A stretch of DNA of 55,138 nt from Pseudonocardia sp. 73-21 (GTDB lineage Bacteria; Actinomycetota; Actinomycetes; Mycobacteriales; Pseudonocardiaceae). The notes under the pieces are model-generated. The model searched no databases. It was not told the DNA's origin and saw only the letters and a list, made by a program, of their open reading frames with translations. Below are positions 7,011-14,988 of this stretch, piece after piece. A program made the translations under genes and the position numbers. Numbering within the stretch: position 1 is the first letter of the stretch; each line of letters starts with the position of its first letter. The DNA lies in assembly GCF_001899645.1 (NCBI RefSeq), contig NZ_MKVV01000095.1:1-55138 (forward strand). Reading direction: 5' to 3'.

Positions 7011-9391
7011 GCGTCGCTCCTGACGGGAGGCATGCCGGACACGTCCTGGCCGTCCTGGACGGCCTGCCAGACGCGGTCGGGCAGCAGCGGCATGTCGATG
7101 TTGCGGACGCCCGTGTCGGACAGGGCGTCGTGCACCGCGTTGACGAACGCGGCGGGCCCGCCGACCGTGGCGCACTCGCCGACGCCCTTGGCGCCCAGCG
7201 GGTGGTGCGGGCACGGCGTGACCACCTCGTGCAGCTCGAACCCGGGCGTCTCCCACGCGGTGGGCAGCAGGTAGTCCATGTAGTTCGAGCCGACGATGTT
7301 GCCGTCGGCGTCGTAGGTCTGGAACTGCATGCTCGCCGCGGCGTAGGCCTCGGTGAGGCCGCCCATGATCTGGCCCTCGACGATCATCGGGTTGATCCGC
7401 ACCCCGCAGTCGTCGACGGCGACGACGCGCAGCACGTCCCAGACGCCGGTGGCCGGGTCGACCTCGACCGTCGCGATGTAGCAGGCGAACGGCCAGGTCA
7501 GGTTGGGCGGGTCGTAGTAGGCGTTGTTCTCCAGGCCGGGCTCCATGCCGTCGGGCATGTTGGAGTACGCGGCCATCGCGCACTCCTGGATCGTGGCGCC
7601 GCGCTCGGGCGCGCCGCGGACGTAGAAGCGGCCGAGCTCCCACTCGACGTCCTCCTCGGACACCTCCAGCAGGTGCGCCGCGAGCTTGCGCGCCTTGGCC
7701 CGGATCTTGCGGGAGACCATCGCGATGGCGGCCCCGGCCACCGGCGTCGAGCGGGAGGCGTAGGTGCCCATCCCGAACGGCGCGGTGTCGGTGTCGCCCT
7801 CCTCGACGATGACGTCGGCGGCGGGGATGCCCAGCTCGTGGGCGACGATCTGGCCCCACGTCGTCTCGTGGCCCTGGCCCTGGCTCTTCGCCCCGACGCG
7901 CAGGATCGCCTTGCCGGTCATGTGCACCCGCAGCTCGGCGGAGTCGAACATCTTGATCCCGAGGATGTCGTACTCGCGGCTGTTGCCGGCGCCGAGCGGC
8001 TCGGTCATCGTCGAGATGCCGATGCCCAGGCGCCTGCCGCGGGTGCGGGCCTCGGCCTGGTCGATCTTGAACTGGTCGTAGCCGATCGCGTCCAGACCGA
8101 TCTGCAGGCACTTGCCGTACTGCCCGGAGTCGACGAGGAACCCGAACGGCGTGCGCGCGGGGAACGCGTCGTCGTGGAGCAGGTTGCGGCGGCGGAACTC
8201 GGCCTGGTCCATGCCCAGGTCGACCGCCGCGGCCTGCATCATCCGTTCCTGGAAGAACATCGCCTCGGTGACGCGGAACGAGCACCGGTAGGCGACACCG
8301 CCGGGGGCCTTGTTCGTGTAGTGCCCCTGCGCGGTGATGTGGCCGGCGCCGACGTCGTAGCAGGCGAACGCCGAGTGCATCAGCCCGATCTTGAACTTGC
8401 TGGGCTGGGCGTCGGAGAAGAACGCGCCCTGGTCGGTGTCGGCGTGCATCCGGACGGCGAGGATCTTCCCGTCGGAGCGCAGCGCCATCTCGCCGTCGAG
8501 GTACATGTCCCGGCCGAACCCGGTGGAGATCAGGTTGCCGGTCTTGTCCTCGATCCACTTCACCGGCTTGCCCAGTAGGATCGACGCGAGCGTGGCCGCG
8601 ACGTAGCCGGGGTAGACGGGCACCTTGTTGCCGAACCCGCCGCCGATGTCGGGCGAGATGATCCGGATCATGTGCTCGGGCAGCTCCGTGACCAGCGCGA
8701 ACGCGGCCCGGATGATGTGTGGCGCCTGCGTGGTCATGAAGACCGAGAGCTTCTGCGTGGCCGGGTTGTAGTCCGCCACGGCGCCGCAGCACTCGATGGG
8801 TGAGGGATGGCTGCGTGGGTAGTGCAGCTTCAGCTTCGACACGACGTCGGCCGTGGCGAAGGCGCGGTCGGTGGCCGCGCGGTCGCCGACCTCCCAGCGG
8901 TAGCAGGTGTTGTCGGTCTGGCCCTCCTTGTCGTCGCGGATGATCGGCGCGTCGGCGGCCCTGCTCTGCAACGGGTTGACGACCGGCGGCAGCGGCTCGT
9001 AGTCGACCACGATCGCCTCGCAGCCGTCCTTGGCGATGTACGGGTCGTCGGCGATGACGACGCACACCTCCTGGCCCTGGAAGCGCACCTTGTCGGTGGC
9101 CAGCACGGCCTGGGTGTCGTAGGACAGCGTGGGCATCCAGGCGAGGTTGCGCTGCGCCATCATCTCGCCGGTGAGCACCAGCCGGACCCCCGGGATCTCC
9201 CAGGCCTTGCTGGTGTCGATGCTCGTGATCGTCGCGTGGGCCAGCGGGCTGCGGAGGACCTCCATGTGCAGCATGCCGGGCAGCTTGATGTCGTCGACGT
9301 AGTTGCCGCGACCGCGCACGAACCGGGCGTCCTCGACGCGCCGGCGGCTCGCGCCCATGCCGCCGATCTTGACCTCGTCCACCGCGGTCAC
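7007..9391 (-). CDS. coxL: Form I CO dehydrogenase large (Mo) subunit, copy 1
   Basis: This is a 794-residue molybdenum hydroxylase large subunit. The active-site loop is VAYRCSFRVTEA, which matches the form I signature AYxCSFR; Cys370 would carry the sulfur bridging Mo and Cu. The catalytic glutamate is Glu739 in GAKGVGE. Other family marks are SPDIGGGFGNKV, KSQGQGHETTWGQ and the start region RRRVEDARFVRGRGNYVDD. Enzymes of this type oxidise CO to CO2 and pass electrons to the respiratory chain through CoxS and CoxM. The GTG at 9391 overlaps the coxS stop (GTGA), and the gene is in the M-S-L order typical of form I. Length is normal (about 800). Confidence 0.93.
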   Translation of the reverse strand: MTAVDEVKIGGMGASRRRVEDARFVRGRGNYVDDIKLPGMLHMEVLRSPLAHATITSIDTSKAWEIPGVRLVLTGEMMAQRNLAWMPTLSYDTQAVLATDKVRFQGQEVCVVIADDPYIAKDGCEAIVVDYEPLPPVVNPLQSRAADAPIIRDDKEGQTDNTCYRWEVGDRAATDRAFATADVVSKLKLHYPRSHPSPIECCGAVADYNPATQKLSVFMTTQAPHIIRAAFALVTELPEHMIRIISPDIGGGFGNKVPVYPGYVAATLASILLGKPVKWIEDKTGNLISTGFGRDMYLDGEMALRSDGKILAVRMHADTDQGAFFSDAQPSKFKIGLMHSAFACYDVGAGHITAQGHYTNKAPGGVAYRCSFRVTEAMFFQERMMQAAAVDLGMDQAEFRRRNLLHDDAFPARTPFGFLVDSGQYGKCLQIGLDAIGYDQFKIDQAEARTRGRRLGIGISTMTEPLGAGNSREYDILGIKMFDSAELRVHMTGKAILRVGAKSQGQGHETTWGQIVAHELGIPAADVIVEEGDTDTAPFGMGTYASRSTPVAGAAIAMVSRKIRAKARKLAAHLLEVSEEDVEWELGRFYVRGAPERGATIQECAMAAYSNMPDGMEPGLENNAYYDPPNLTWPFACYIATVEVDPATGVWDVLRVVAVDDCGVRINPMIVEGQIMGGLTEAYAAASMQFQTYDADGNIVGSNYMDYLLPTAWETPGFELHEVVTPCPHHPLGAKGVGECATVGGPAAFVNAVHDALSDTGVRNIDMPLLPDRVWQAVQDGQDVSGMPPVRSDA

Positions 9392-9909
9392 GACACACCA
9401 CCACTCTTCTTCTCGGCCGCCCAGAGGACCGCCTTGACGATGTTCTGGTAGCCGGTGCAGCGGCAGAGGTTGCCCGAGATCGCCCAGCGGACCTCCTCCT
9501 CGGAGGGGTCCGGGTTGCTCTCCAGCAGGGCGTGGGAGGTCAGCATCATCCCGGGCGTGCAGAACCCGCACTGGAGCGCGTGCTCGCGGGAGAAGCCCTC
9601 CTGCACCGGGTCGAGCTCGCTGGGCGTGCCCAGCCCCTCCACGGTGGTGATCTCGTGCCCGTCGGCCTGCACCGCGAGCATCGTGCAGGACTTCACGGGC
9701 GTGCCGTCGACGAGCACGGTGCACGCACCGCAGCTGGTGGTGTCGCAGCCGAGGTGGGTACCGGTCAACGCGAGCCCCTCGCGCAGCAGGTGGGCCAGCA
9801 GCAACCGCGGCTCCACCTCGACCACGCGCTTCTCCCCGTTGACGGTGACCGTGATGCGCCGCTCGTCGACGCCGACCTCGCGGACGACGGAGGACTGTCC
9901 GTAGCTCAT
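9388..9909 (-). CDS. coxS: CO dehydrogenase small (2Fe-2S) subunit, copy 1
   Basis: This 173-residue subunit carries two [2Fe-2S] clusters. The plant-ferredoxin-type cluster uses the cysteines of GCDTTSCGACTVLVDG and KSCTM. The second, helical cluster uses ALQCGFCTPGMML and NLCRCTGYQNIV. It moves electrons from the Mo site in CoxL to the FAD in CoxM. Compared with copy 2 it has about 16 extra N-terminal residues before the ferredoxin fold. The ATG at 9909 overlaps the coxM stop (ATGA). All eight cluster cysteines are present. Confidence 0.92.
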   Translation of the reverse strand: MSYGQSSVVREVGVDERRITVTVNGEKRVVEVEPRLLLAHLLREGLALTGTHLGCDTTSCGACTVLVDGTPVKSCTMLAVQADGHEITTVEGLGTPSELDPVQEGFSREHALQCGFCTPGMMLTSHALLESNPDPSEEEVRWAISGNLCRCTGYQNIVKAVLWAAEKKSGGVS

Positions 9910-10775
9910 GCTGCCGCACCCACTTCCTGCCGTTGGAGTCCGCGTCTCACGAACGTCGCCACCACGTGGCGCTTGTAGGCCGCGCTGCCGCGGTGGTCGC
10001 TGCGGGGCTGGGCCGCCGCGGCCGCCAGCTCGGCGGCCTCGTCGATCGTGTCCGTGGTCAGGGCCCGGCCGGTCAGGGCCTGCTCGGCCGCGGTCGCCGC
10101 GATGTTGCTGGGGCCGACGCCGGTGAGCGCGATGCCCGCGCGGGTCACGGTGTCGCCGGACATCTCCAGCGCGACGGCGACCCCGGCCGTGGCGAAGTCG
10201 CCGACGCGCCGTTCCAGCTTGAGGTAGCTGCCCGAGACGTGCCCCTGCGCGGCGGGGACGACGGCCTCGATCGCGATCTCGCCCGGCAGCAGCGCGTTCT
10301 GGAACGGGCCGAGCGAGAACTCCGAGGCCGGGATCGTCCGCCGCCCCGAGGGGCCGAGCGCGACGATCGAGCCGCCGAGCGCGAGCAGCACCGACGCCCA
10401 GTCGCCCTGGGGGTCGGAGTGGCACAGCGACCCGACGAGCGTGCCCCGGTTGCGCACGATCGGGTCGGCGATCAGGGGGGCGGCCGAGGCCATCAGGGGG
10501 TGGCGGCCCGGCAGGAGCGCCGAGCGCTCCAGCGAGACGTGGCGGCACAGCGCGCCGATGCGCAGCGTGCCGTCGGCGTCCTCTCGGTGGTGGTCGAGCC
10601 CGGGGATGTTGTTGATGTCCACGAGCAGTTCGGGTGCGGCGAAGCGCAGCTTGAGCAGGGGCACGAGGCTCTGACCGCCGGCGAGGATCTTGGCCTCGTC
10701 GCCGAACCGGGTGAGCAGCGCACGGGCCTCGTCGAGCGAGCGGGGCGCCTCGTACCGGAAGCGGGACGGATACAT
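9906..10775 (-). CDS. coxM: CO dehydrogenase medium (FAD) subunit, copy 1
   Basis: This 289-residue FAD-binding subunit has the two nucleotide-binding motifs AGGQSLVPLLKLR and DPIVRNRGTLVGSLCHSDP. The second motif departs slightly from the usual TIGGS (here TLVGS). A C-terminal CODH flavoprotein domain ends with SAAYKRHVVATFVRR. The subunit takes electrons from CoxS and delivers them to the quinone side. The ATG at 10775 has the ribosome site AGGGAG just upstream. It follows the 86-residue leader gene by 13 nt and overlaps coxS. Confidence 0.92.
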   Translation of the reverse strand: MYPSRFRYEAPRSLDEARALLTRFGDEAKILAGGQSLVPLLKLRFAAPELLVDINNIPGLDHHREDADGTLRIGALCRHVSLERSALLPGRHPLMASAAPLIADPIVRNRGTLVGSLCHSDPQGDWASVLLALGGSIVALGPSGRRTIPASEFSLGPFQNALLPGEIAIEAVVPAAQGHVSGSYLKLERRVGDFATAGVAVALEMSGDTVTRAGIALTGVGPSNIAATAAEQALTGRALTTDTIDEAAELAAAAAQPRSDHRGSAAYKRHVVATFVRRGLQRQEVGAAA

Positions 10776-10788
10776 CGCTGGTCTCCCT

Positions 10789-11049
10789 CTACAGCCGCGG
10801 ACGCGGACGTCGGTACGGCTCGCGCTCGGGTTCGGCCACCGCGACGGGCAGCACGTCCTCCTCGGGGTCCGGGCGCGGTTGCTGGTGCGGGGGCCACGGG
10901 CCGGCCACCGGCTGGCCGGCGATCTTCATGAACTCCGTCAGCTGCGGCCAGGCCCAGATCGTGGGGCTCCGGCCCTCCTTCGGCGCGTCCTCGATGAGCT
11001 CGAACATCCGCGGGTTGCCGGTGCTGTGACCGCTGGACTCGATCGCCAT
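10789..11049 (-). CDS. Small proline-rich protein, first gene of the leftward cox operon
   Basis: This 86-residue protein of unknown function starts MAIESSGHSTGNP. The middle part (FELIEDAPKEGRSPTIWAWP, then LTEFMKIAGQPVAG) looks folded or peptide-binding, and the tail is rich in Pro, Arg and Glu. No membrane segment or cofactor motif is visible. The ribosome site GAGGA lies seven bases before the ATG at 11049. As the first gene of the coxMSLG operon, 13 nt ahead of coxM, it could be a CODH chaperone or regulator, but nothing in the sequence proves this. Confidence 0.6.
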   Translation of the reverse strand: MAIESSGHSTGNPRMFELIEDAPKEGRSPTIWAWPQLTEFMKIAGQPVAGPWPPHQQPRPDPEEDVLPVAVAEPEREPYRRPRPRL

Positions 11050-11199
11050 TCGTCCTCGCTCGCGTGGTCCTGTGTGATGAGGGGCACATGCTGCACCCGG
11101 TTGCGCCGGACCGCCTAACCGTCCTAAGTGAAGGCTTAAGTGCTCTTGTCCGGCTCCGCGAACGGGATCACCATGGCCGGACCCACCGGCGGGAGAGCG
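11050..11199. promoter_or_regulatory. Divergent promoter region between the two cox operons
   Basis: These 150 bp separate the two CODH operons. The most marked element is a direct repeat TAAGTG at 11125-11130 and 11137-11142, twelve bases apart, embedded in the longer dyad-like CCTAAG-tgaag-GCTTAAG. This is a plausible activator site serving both directions. No confident -35/-10 pair was found on either strand, so the transcription starts are unknown. Confidence 0.45.
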
Positions 11200-12057
11200 A
11201 TGCAGGTCCCAGCTCACTTCGAGTACCAGCGCGCCACCAGCGTCGAGCACGCGATCGCGCTGCTGACCCGCCACGGACCGGAGACGCGCGTGGTCGCGGG
11301 CGGGCACAGCCTCATCCCGATGATGAAGCTGCGCCTGGCCCAGCCGGAGATGCTGATCGACATCAACGACCTGGGCGAGCTCGCCGGGATCACCGTGGCG
11401 CCGGGCGTGCTCCGGCTCGGCGCGATGGTGCGCCACGCCGACCTGCTCGGGTCCGCGCAGGTCGGAGCGCTGCTGCCGGTGCTGCACGACGCGGAGCGCG
11501 TGATCGCCGACCCCGTGGTGCGCAACCGCGGCACCATCGGGGGATCGGTGTGCCAGGCCGACCCGTCCGAGGACCTCGCGGGGGCCTTCTGCGCGCTGCG
11601 GGCGGTCGCCGTGATCCGGGGCGCCGACGGCGACCGGGCCGTCCCGATGCGGGAGTTCTTCACCGGTCCCTACGAGACGGTCGTCGGCCCGGCCGAGGTG
11701 CTGGTCGAGCTGCGGGTGCCGCTCTGGTCGGCGGGGAGCGCGTACCTGAAGGTGGACCGCCGCTCCGGCGACTGGGCCGTCGCCGCGGCCGCGGCCGCGG
11801 TGGCGACGGGGCCCGGTGGGGTGGTCACCGAGGTCGGGATCGGGCTCACGGCCGTCGGGCGGTTCCTGGCGGAGGAGGCCGAGGACTTCCTCCGCGGCCG
11901 CGCCGCCACCGAGGCGAACCTCGTCGAGGCGGGGCGGGTCGCGGCACAGCACTGCCGGCCGACCGCCGACCAGCGCGGACCCGTCGACTACAAGCGCCAC
12001 CTCGCCGGCGAGCTCACCACCCGGGCGCTGCGCCTGGCCGTCGAGCGGGCGGCCTGA
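11200..12057 (+). CDS. coxM: CO dehydrogenase medium (FAD) subunit, copy 2
   Basis: This 285-residue FAD subunit has the motifs AGGHSLIPMMKLRLAQPE and DPVVRNRGTIGGSVCQADP, here with the canonical TIGGS. The ATG at 11200 is chosen because GGGAGAG lies just upstream and the protein then begins MQVPAHFEYQRATSV like other CoxM proteins. Earlier in-frame starts (11140, 11173) would add unrelated residues. The end (VDYKRHLAGELTTRALR) is typical. First gene of the rightward CODH operon; the coxS start follows two bases after the stop. Confidence 0.92.
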   Translation: MQVPAHFEYQRATSVEHAIALLTRHGPETRVVAGGHSLIPMMKLRLAQPEMLIDINDLGELAGITVAPGVLRLGAMVRHADLLGSAQVGALLPVLHDAERVIADPVVRNRGTIGGSVCQADPSEDLAGAFCALRAVAVIRGADGDRAVPMREFFTGPYETVVGPAEVLVELRVPLWSAGSAYLKVDRRSGDWAVAAAAAAVATGPGGVVTEVGIGLTAVGRFLAEEAEDFLRGRAATEANLVEAGRVAAQHCRPTADQRGPVDYKRHLAGELTTRALRLAVERAA

Positions 12058-12058
12058 C

Positions 12059-12526
12059 GTGGAGATCACCGTGGTCGTCAACGGCCGCGAGCACACCCGC
12101 GAGATCGAGCCCCGGCTGCTGCTGGTGCACCTGTTGCGCGACGAGCTCGGCCTCACCGGCACCCACTGGGGCTGCGACACCTCCAACTGCGGTGCGTGCG
12201 TGGTCTGGATGGACGACGTGCCCGTGAAGTCGTGCACGGTGCTCGCGGCCATGGCGTCCGGGAGGCGGGTGCGCACCGTCGAGGGACTGGAGGGGCCGTT
12301 CGGGCTCGACCAGGTGCAGCGGTCTTTCGCGCTGTGTCACGGCCTGCAGTGCGGGTTCTGCACACCGGCGATGCTGCTGACCTCGCGCTGGCTGCTCGAC
12401 CACAACCCCGACCCGTCCGAGGGGGAGATCCGCTCCGCCCTCTCGGGCATCACGTGCCGGTGCACCGGGTACGAGAACATCGTCCGGGCCGTTCGGCACG
12501 CCGCGCGTTCCGAGGCCGGGTCATGA
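12059..12526 (+). CDS. coxS: CO dehydrogenase small (2Fe-2S) subunit, copy 2
   Basis: This 155-residue [2Fe-2S] subunit has cluster motifs GCDTSNCGACVVWMDD, KSCTVLA, GLQCGFCTPAML and ITCRCTGYENIV, with all eight cysteines present. The GTG at 12059 is the only start consistent with the ferredoxin fold (VEITVVVNGREHTREI). It lies between coxM and coxL, with an ATGA overlap to coxL at 12523. It is more compact than copy 1, and sequence divergence between the copies shows they are not a recent duplication. Confidence 0.92.
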   Translation: MEITVVVNGREHTREIEPRLLLVHLLRDELGLTGTHWGCDTSNCGACVVWMDDVPVKSCTVLAAMASGRRVRTVEGLEGPFGLDQVQRSFALCHGLQCGFCTPAMLLTSRWLLDHNPDPSEGEIRSALSGITCRCTGYENIVRAVRHAARSEAGS

Positions 12527-14979
12527 GTGCGCCTCCGGCGCCCGTGCGCGGAAATCAGTGCCCTGACCCTGATTTCCGCGCACGACCTGCCGGGGCCGAG
12601 AGCTCGACGCCCATGGGCCACGGGTCGATGCTCCGCAAGGAGGACGCGCGGTTCCTGCGCGGGCGCGGGCGCTTCGTCGACGACATCCAGCTGCCCGGCA
12701 TGCTGCACGCCGCGGTGCTGCGCAGCCCCTACGCGCACGCCCGGATCGTCTCGGTCGACACGAGTGCGGCGGAGTCGCACCCGCTGGTGCGCGCCGTGAT
12801 CACCGGCGAGATGCTCGCCGACCGCGGCCTGGCCTGGATGCCCACGCTCTCGCACGACGTGCAGGCCGTGCTGGCCACCGACAAGGTGCGCTACCAGGGA
12901 CAGGAGGTGGCCTTCGTCGTCGCCGAGAACCGCTACGCCGCACGGGACGCGCTCGCCCTGATCGACGTCGAGTACGAGCCGCTCACCCCGGTCGTCGACG
13001 CGCAGCAGGCCCTCGCCCCGGACGCGCCGCTGGTGCGCGACGAGATCGACGGCCGCACCGACAACCACATCTTCGACTGGGAGGCCGGTGACGCCGCCGC
13101 CACCGACGCGGTGTTCGCCGCCGCCGCCCACGTCAGCGCCTGCGACCTGCTCTACCCGCGCGTGCACCCGGCGCCGCTGGAGACCTGCGGCATCGTCGCG
13201 AGCTCGGACGCGGTGAGCGGGAAGCTCACGGTGTACGCCACGGCCCAGGCCCCGCACGCGCACCGCGCCATGTACGCGTCGATCGCCGGGATCCCCGAGC
13301 AGAAGATCCAGATCATCGCGCCGGACATCGGCGGCGGGTTCGGCAACAAGGTCGGCATGTACCCGGCCTACCTCTGCGCGGTGGTGGCGTCGGTGATCAC
13401 CGGCGCGCCGGTGAAGTGGACCGAGGACCGCTCCGAGAACCTCATGACCACCTCGTTCGCCCGCGACTACCACATGCGCGGCGAGATCGCGGCCACCGCG
13501 GACGGCACGATCCTGGGCCTGCGCGTGCGGGTGCTGGCCGACCACGGTGCGTTCAACGGCACCGCGCAGCCGTCGAAGTTCCCGGCGGGGTTCTTCCACA
13601 CGTTCACCGGCTCCTACGACATCCCCGCGGCCCACTGCCGCGTCACGGGCGTCTACACGAACAAGGCACCCGGCGGCGTCGCGTACGCGTGCTCGTTCCG
13701 GATCACCGAGGCGTCGTACCTGGTGGAGCGCATGGTCGACGTGCTCGCCCACGACCTCGGGCTCGACCCCGCGGCCGTCCGGATGGGCAACCTGCTGCGC
13801 CCCGAACAGTTCCCGTACGTCTGCGCGACGGGCTGGGAGTACGACTCCGGTGACTACGCCCGAGCGCTGGAGCTGGCCCTGGAGATGGCGGGCTACGACG
13901 AGCTGCGCCGCGAACAGGTGGCGCAACGGCAGGCGTACGAGGAGACCGGGCGCGGCACCGTGATGGGCGTCGGCATCAGCTTCTTCACCGAGGCCGTCGG
14001 CGCCGGGCCGCGGAAGATGATGGACGTCTTCGGCTTCGGCATGGCCGACGGTGCCGACCTGCGCGTGCACCCGTCCGGTTCGGCGGTGCTCGCCGTGTCG
14101 TGCATGTCGCAGGGGCAGGGCCACGAGACGACGTTCGCGCAACTCGTCGCGGAGGAGCTCGGGATCTCGCCGGACGACGTCGAGGTCGTGCAGGGCGACA
14201 CCGACCGCACCCCGTTCGGCCTGGGCACCTACGGGTCGCGGTCGACGCCGGTGTCGGGCGCGGCCACCGTGGTGGTGGCGCGCAAGGTGCGTGAGCGCGC
14301 CCGCATCGTCGCCGCCGCGATGCTCGAGGTGGCCCCCGCCGACCTGGAGTGGACGAAGGGCCGGTTCGACGTGCGCGGCGTGCCGGGTGTCGGGGTGACC
14401 ATCGGCGAGATCGCGCGGGCCGCCCACTCCGACCTGGAGCTGCCCGAGGGCGTCGAGGGCCACCTGGACGCCTCCTGCGTCTACAACCCGCCCAACCTGA
14501 CGTTCCCGTTCGGCGCGTACATCTGCGTCGTCGACGTGGACCCGGGCACCGGGCAGGTGAAGGTCCGCCGGTTCGTCGCGGTGGACGACTGCGGGGTGCG
14601 GATCAACCCGATGATCGTCGAGGGACAGATCCACGGCGGACTGGCCGACGGGATCGGGATGGCGCTGATGGAGCTGATCGCCTTCGACGGCGACGGCAAC
14701 CACCTCGGCGCGTCGTTCATGGACTACCTGCTGCCGACGGCGGTGGAGTGCCCGTCCTGGGAGCTGGGGACGACGGTCACGCCGTCGCCCCACCATCCCA
14801 TCGGGGCGAAGGGCGTGGGGGAGTCGGCGACCGTCGGGTCTCCGGCGGCGGTGGTGAACGCGGTGCTGGACGCGATCGGGGTGCGGCACGCCGACATGCC
14901 GCTCACCCCGGCGCAGGTGTGGCGGGCGGTGCAGGGCCGGCCGATGCGAACGGATCTGGCGGTGAGTGATGGGTGGTGA
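12523..14979 (+). CDS. coxL: Form I CO dehydrogenase large (Mo) subunit, copy 2
   Basis: This 818-residue Mo hydroxylase large subunit has the active-site loop VAYACSFRITEAS, again fitting form I AYxCSFR, with Cys390 as the Cu-S ligand and Glu767 in GAKGVGE. The core (GHGSMLRKEDARFLRGRGRF) is closer to the mycobacterial CoxL type than copy 1. The ATG at 12523 overlaps the coxS stop and has GAGG eight bases upstream. Residues about 7-21 are encoded by a 42-nt palindromic element that looks inserted. A second in-frame ATG at 12613 would avoid it but has a poor ribosome site. Followed by the XdhC-YHS gene. Confidence 0.92.
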   Translation: MSAPPAPVRGNQCPDPDFRARPAGAESSTPMGHGSMLRKEDARFLRGRGRFVDDIQLPGMLHAAVLRSPYAHARIVSVDTSAAESHPLVRAVITGEMLADRGLAWMPTLSHDVQAVLATDKVRYQGQEVAFVVAENRYAARDALALIDVEYEPLTPVVDAQQALAPDAPLVRDEIDGRTDNHIFDWEAGDAAATDAVFAAAAHVSACDLLYPRVHPAPLETCGIVASSDAVSGKLTVYATAQAPHAHRAMYASIAGIPEQKIQIIAPDIGGGFGNKVGMYPAYLCAVVASVITGAPVKWTEDRSENLMTTSFARDYHMRGEIAATADGTILGLRVRVLADHGAFNGTAQPSKFPAGFFHTFTGSYDIPAAHCRVTGVYTNKAPGGVAYACSFRITEASYLVERMVDVLAHDLGLDPAAVRMGNLLRPEQFPYVCATGWEYDSGDYARALELALEMAGYDELRREQVAQRQAYEETGRGTVMGVGISFFTEAVGAGPRKMMDVFGFGMADGADLRVHPSGSAVLAVSCMSQGQGHETTFAQLVAEELGISPDDVEVVQGDTDRTPFGLGTYGSRSTPVSGAATVVVARKVRERARIVAAAMLEVAPADLEWTKGRFDVRGVPGVGVTIGEIARAAHSDLELPEGVEGHLDASCVYNPPNLTFPFGAYICVVDVDPGTGQVKVRRFVAVDDCGVRINPMIVEGQIHGGLADGIGMALMELIAFDGDGNHLGASFMDYLLPTAVECPSWELGTTVTPSPHHPIGAKGVGESATVGSPAAVVNAVLDAIGVRHADMPLTPAQVWRAVQGRPMRTDLAVSDGW
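12543..12584. repeat. 42-nt palindromic element, copy A (inside coxL)
   Basis: A 16-bp perfect inverted repeat (12543-12558 and 12569-12584; arm CGTGCGCGGAAATCAG) with a 10-nt loop. Related copies lie at 35266-35307 and 39320-39361, and all three are 42 nt long. Here it reads in frame as VRGNQ, then two variable codons, then DPDFRAR, near the N-terminus of CoxL. The 14-codon length leaves the frame intact, as in Rickettsia palindromic elements, although the sequence is unrelated to those. Confidence 0.8.
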
Positions 14980-14988
14980 GTGATGGGT
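14961..14988. repeat. 14-bp tandem duplication at the coxL/xdhC junction
   Basis: GGTGAGTGATGGGT occurs twice in a row at 14961-14974 and 14975-14988. The duplication covers the end of coxL and the start of the next gene, so it supplies the coxL stop and the GTG/ATG starts used by the XdhC-like gene. It probably arose by slippage. Confidence 0.8.

Noticed and set aside
6429..9404. Single large minus-strand protein fusing coxG with an upstream part
   Set aside because: Only the coxG end is in the coding frame; the remainder is an out-of-frame reading of coxL. The GTGA overlap at 7007-7010 shows two separate genes.
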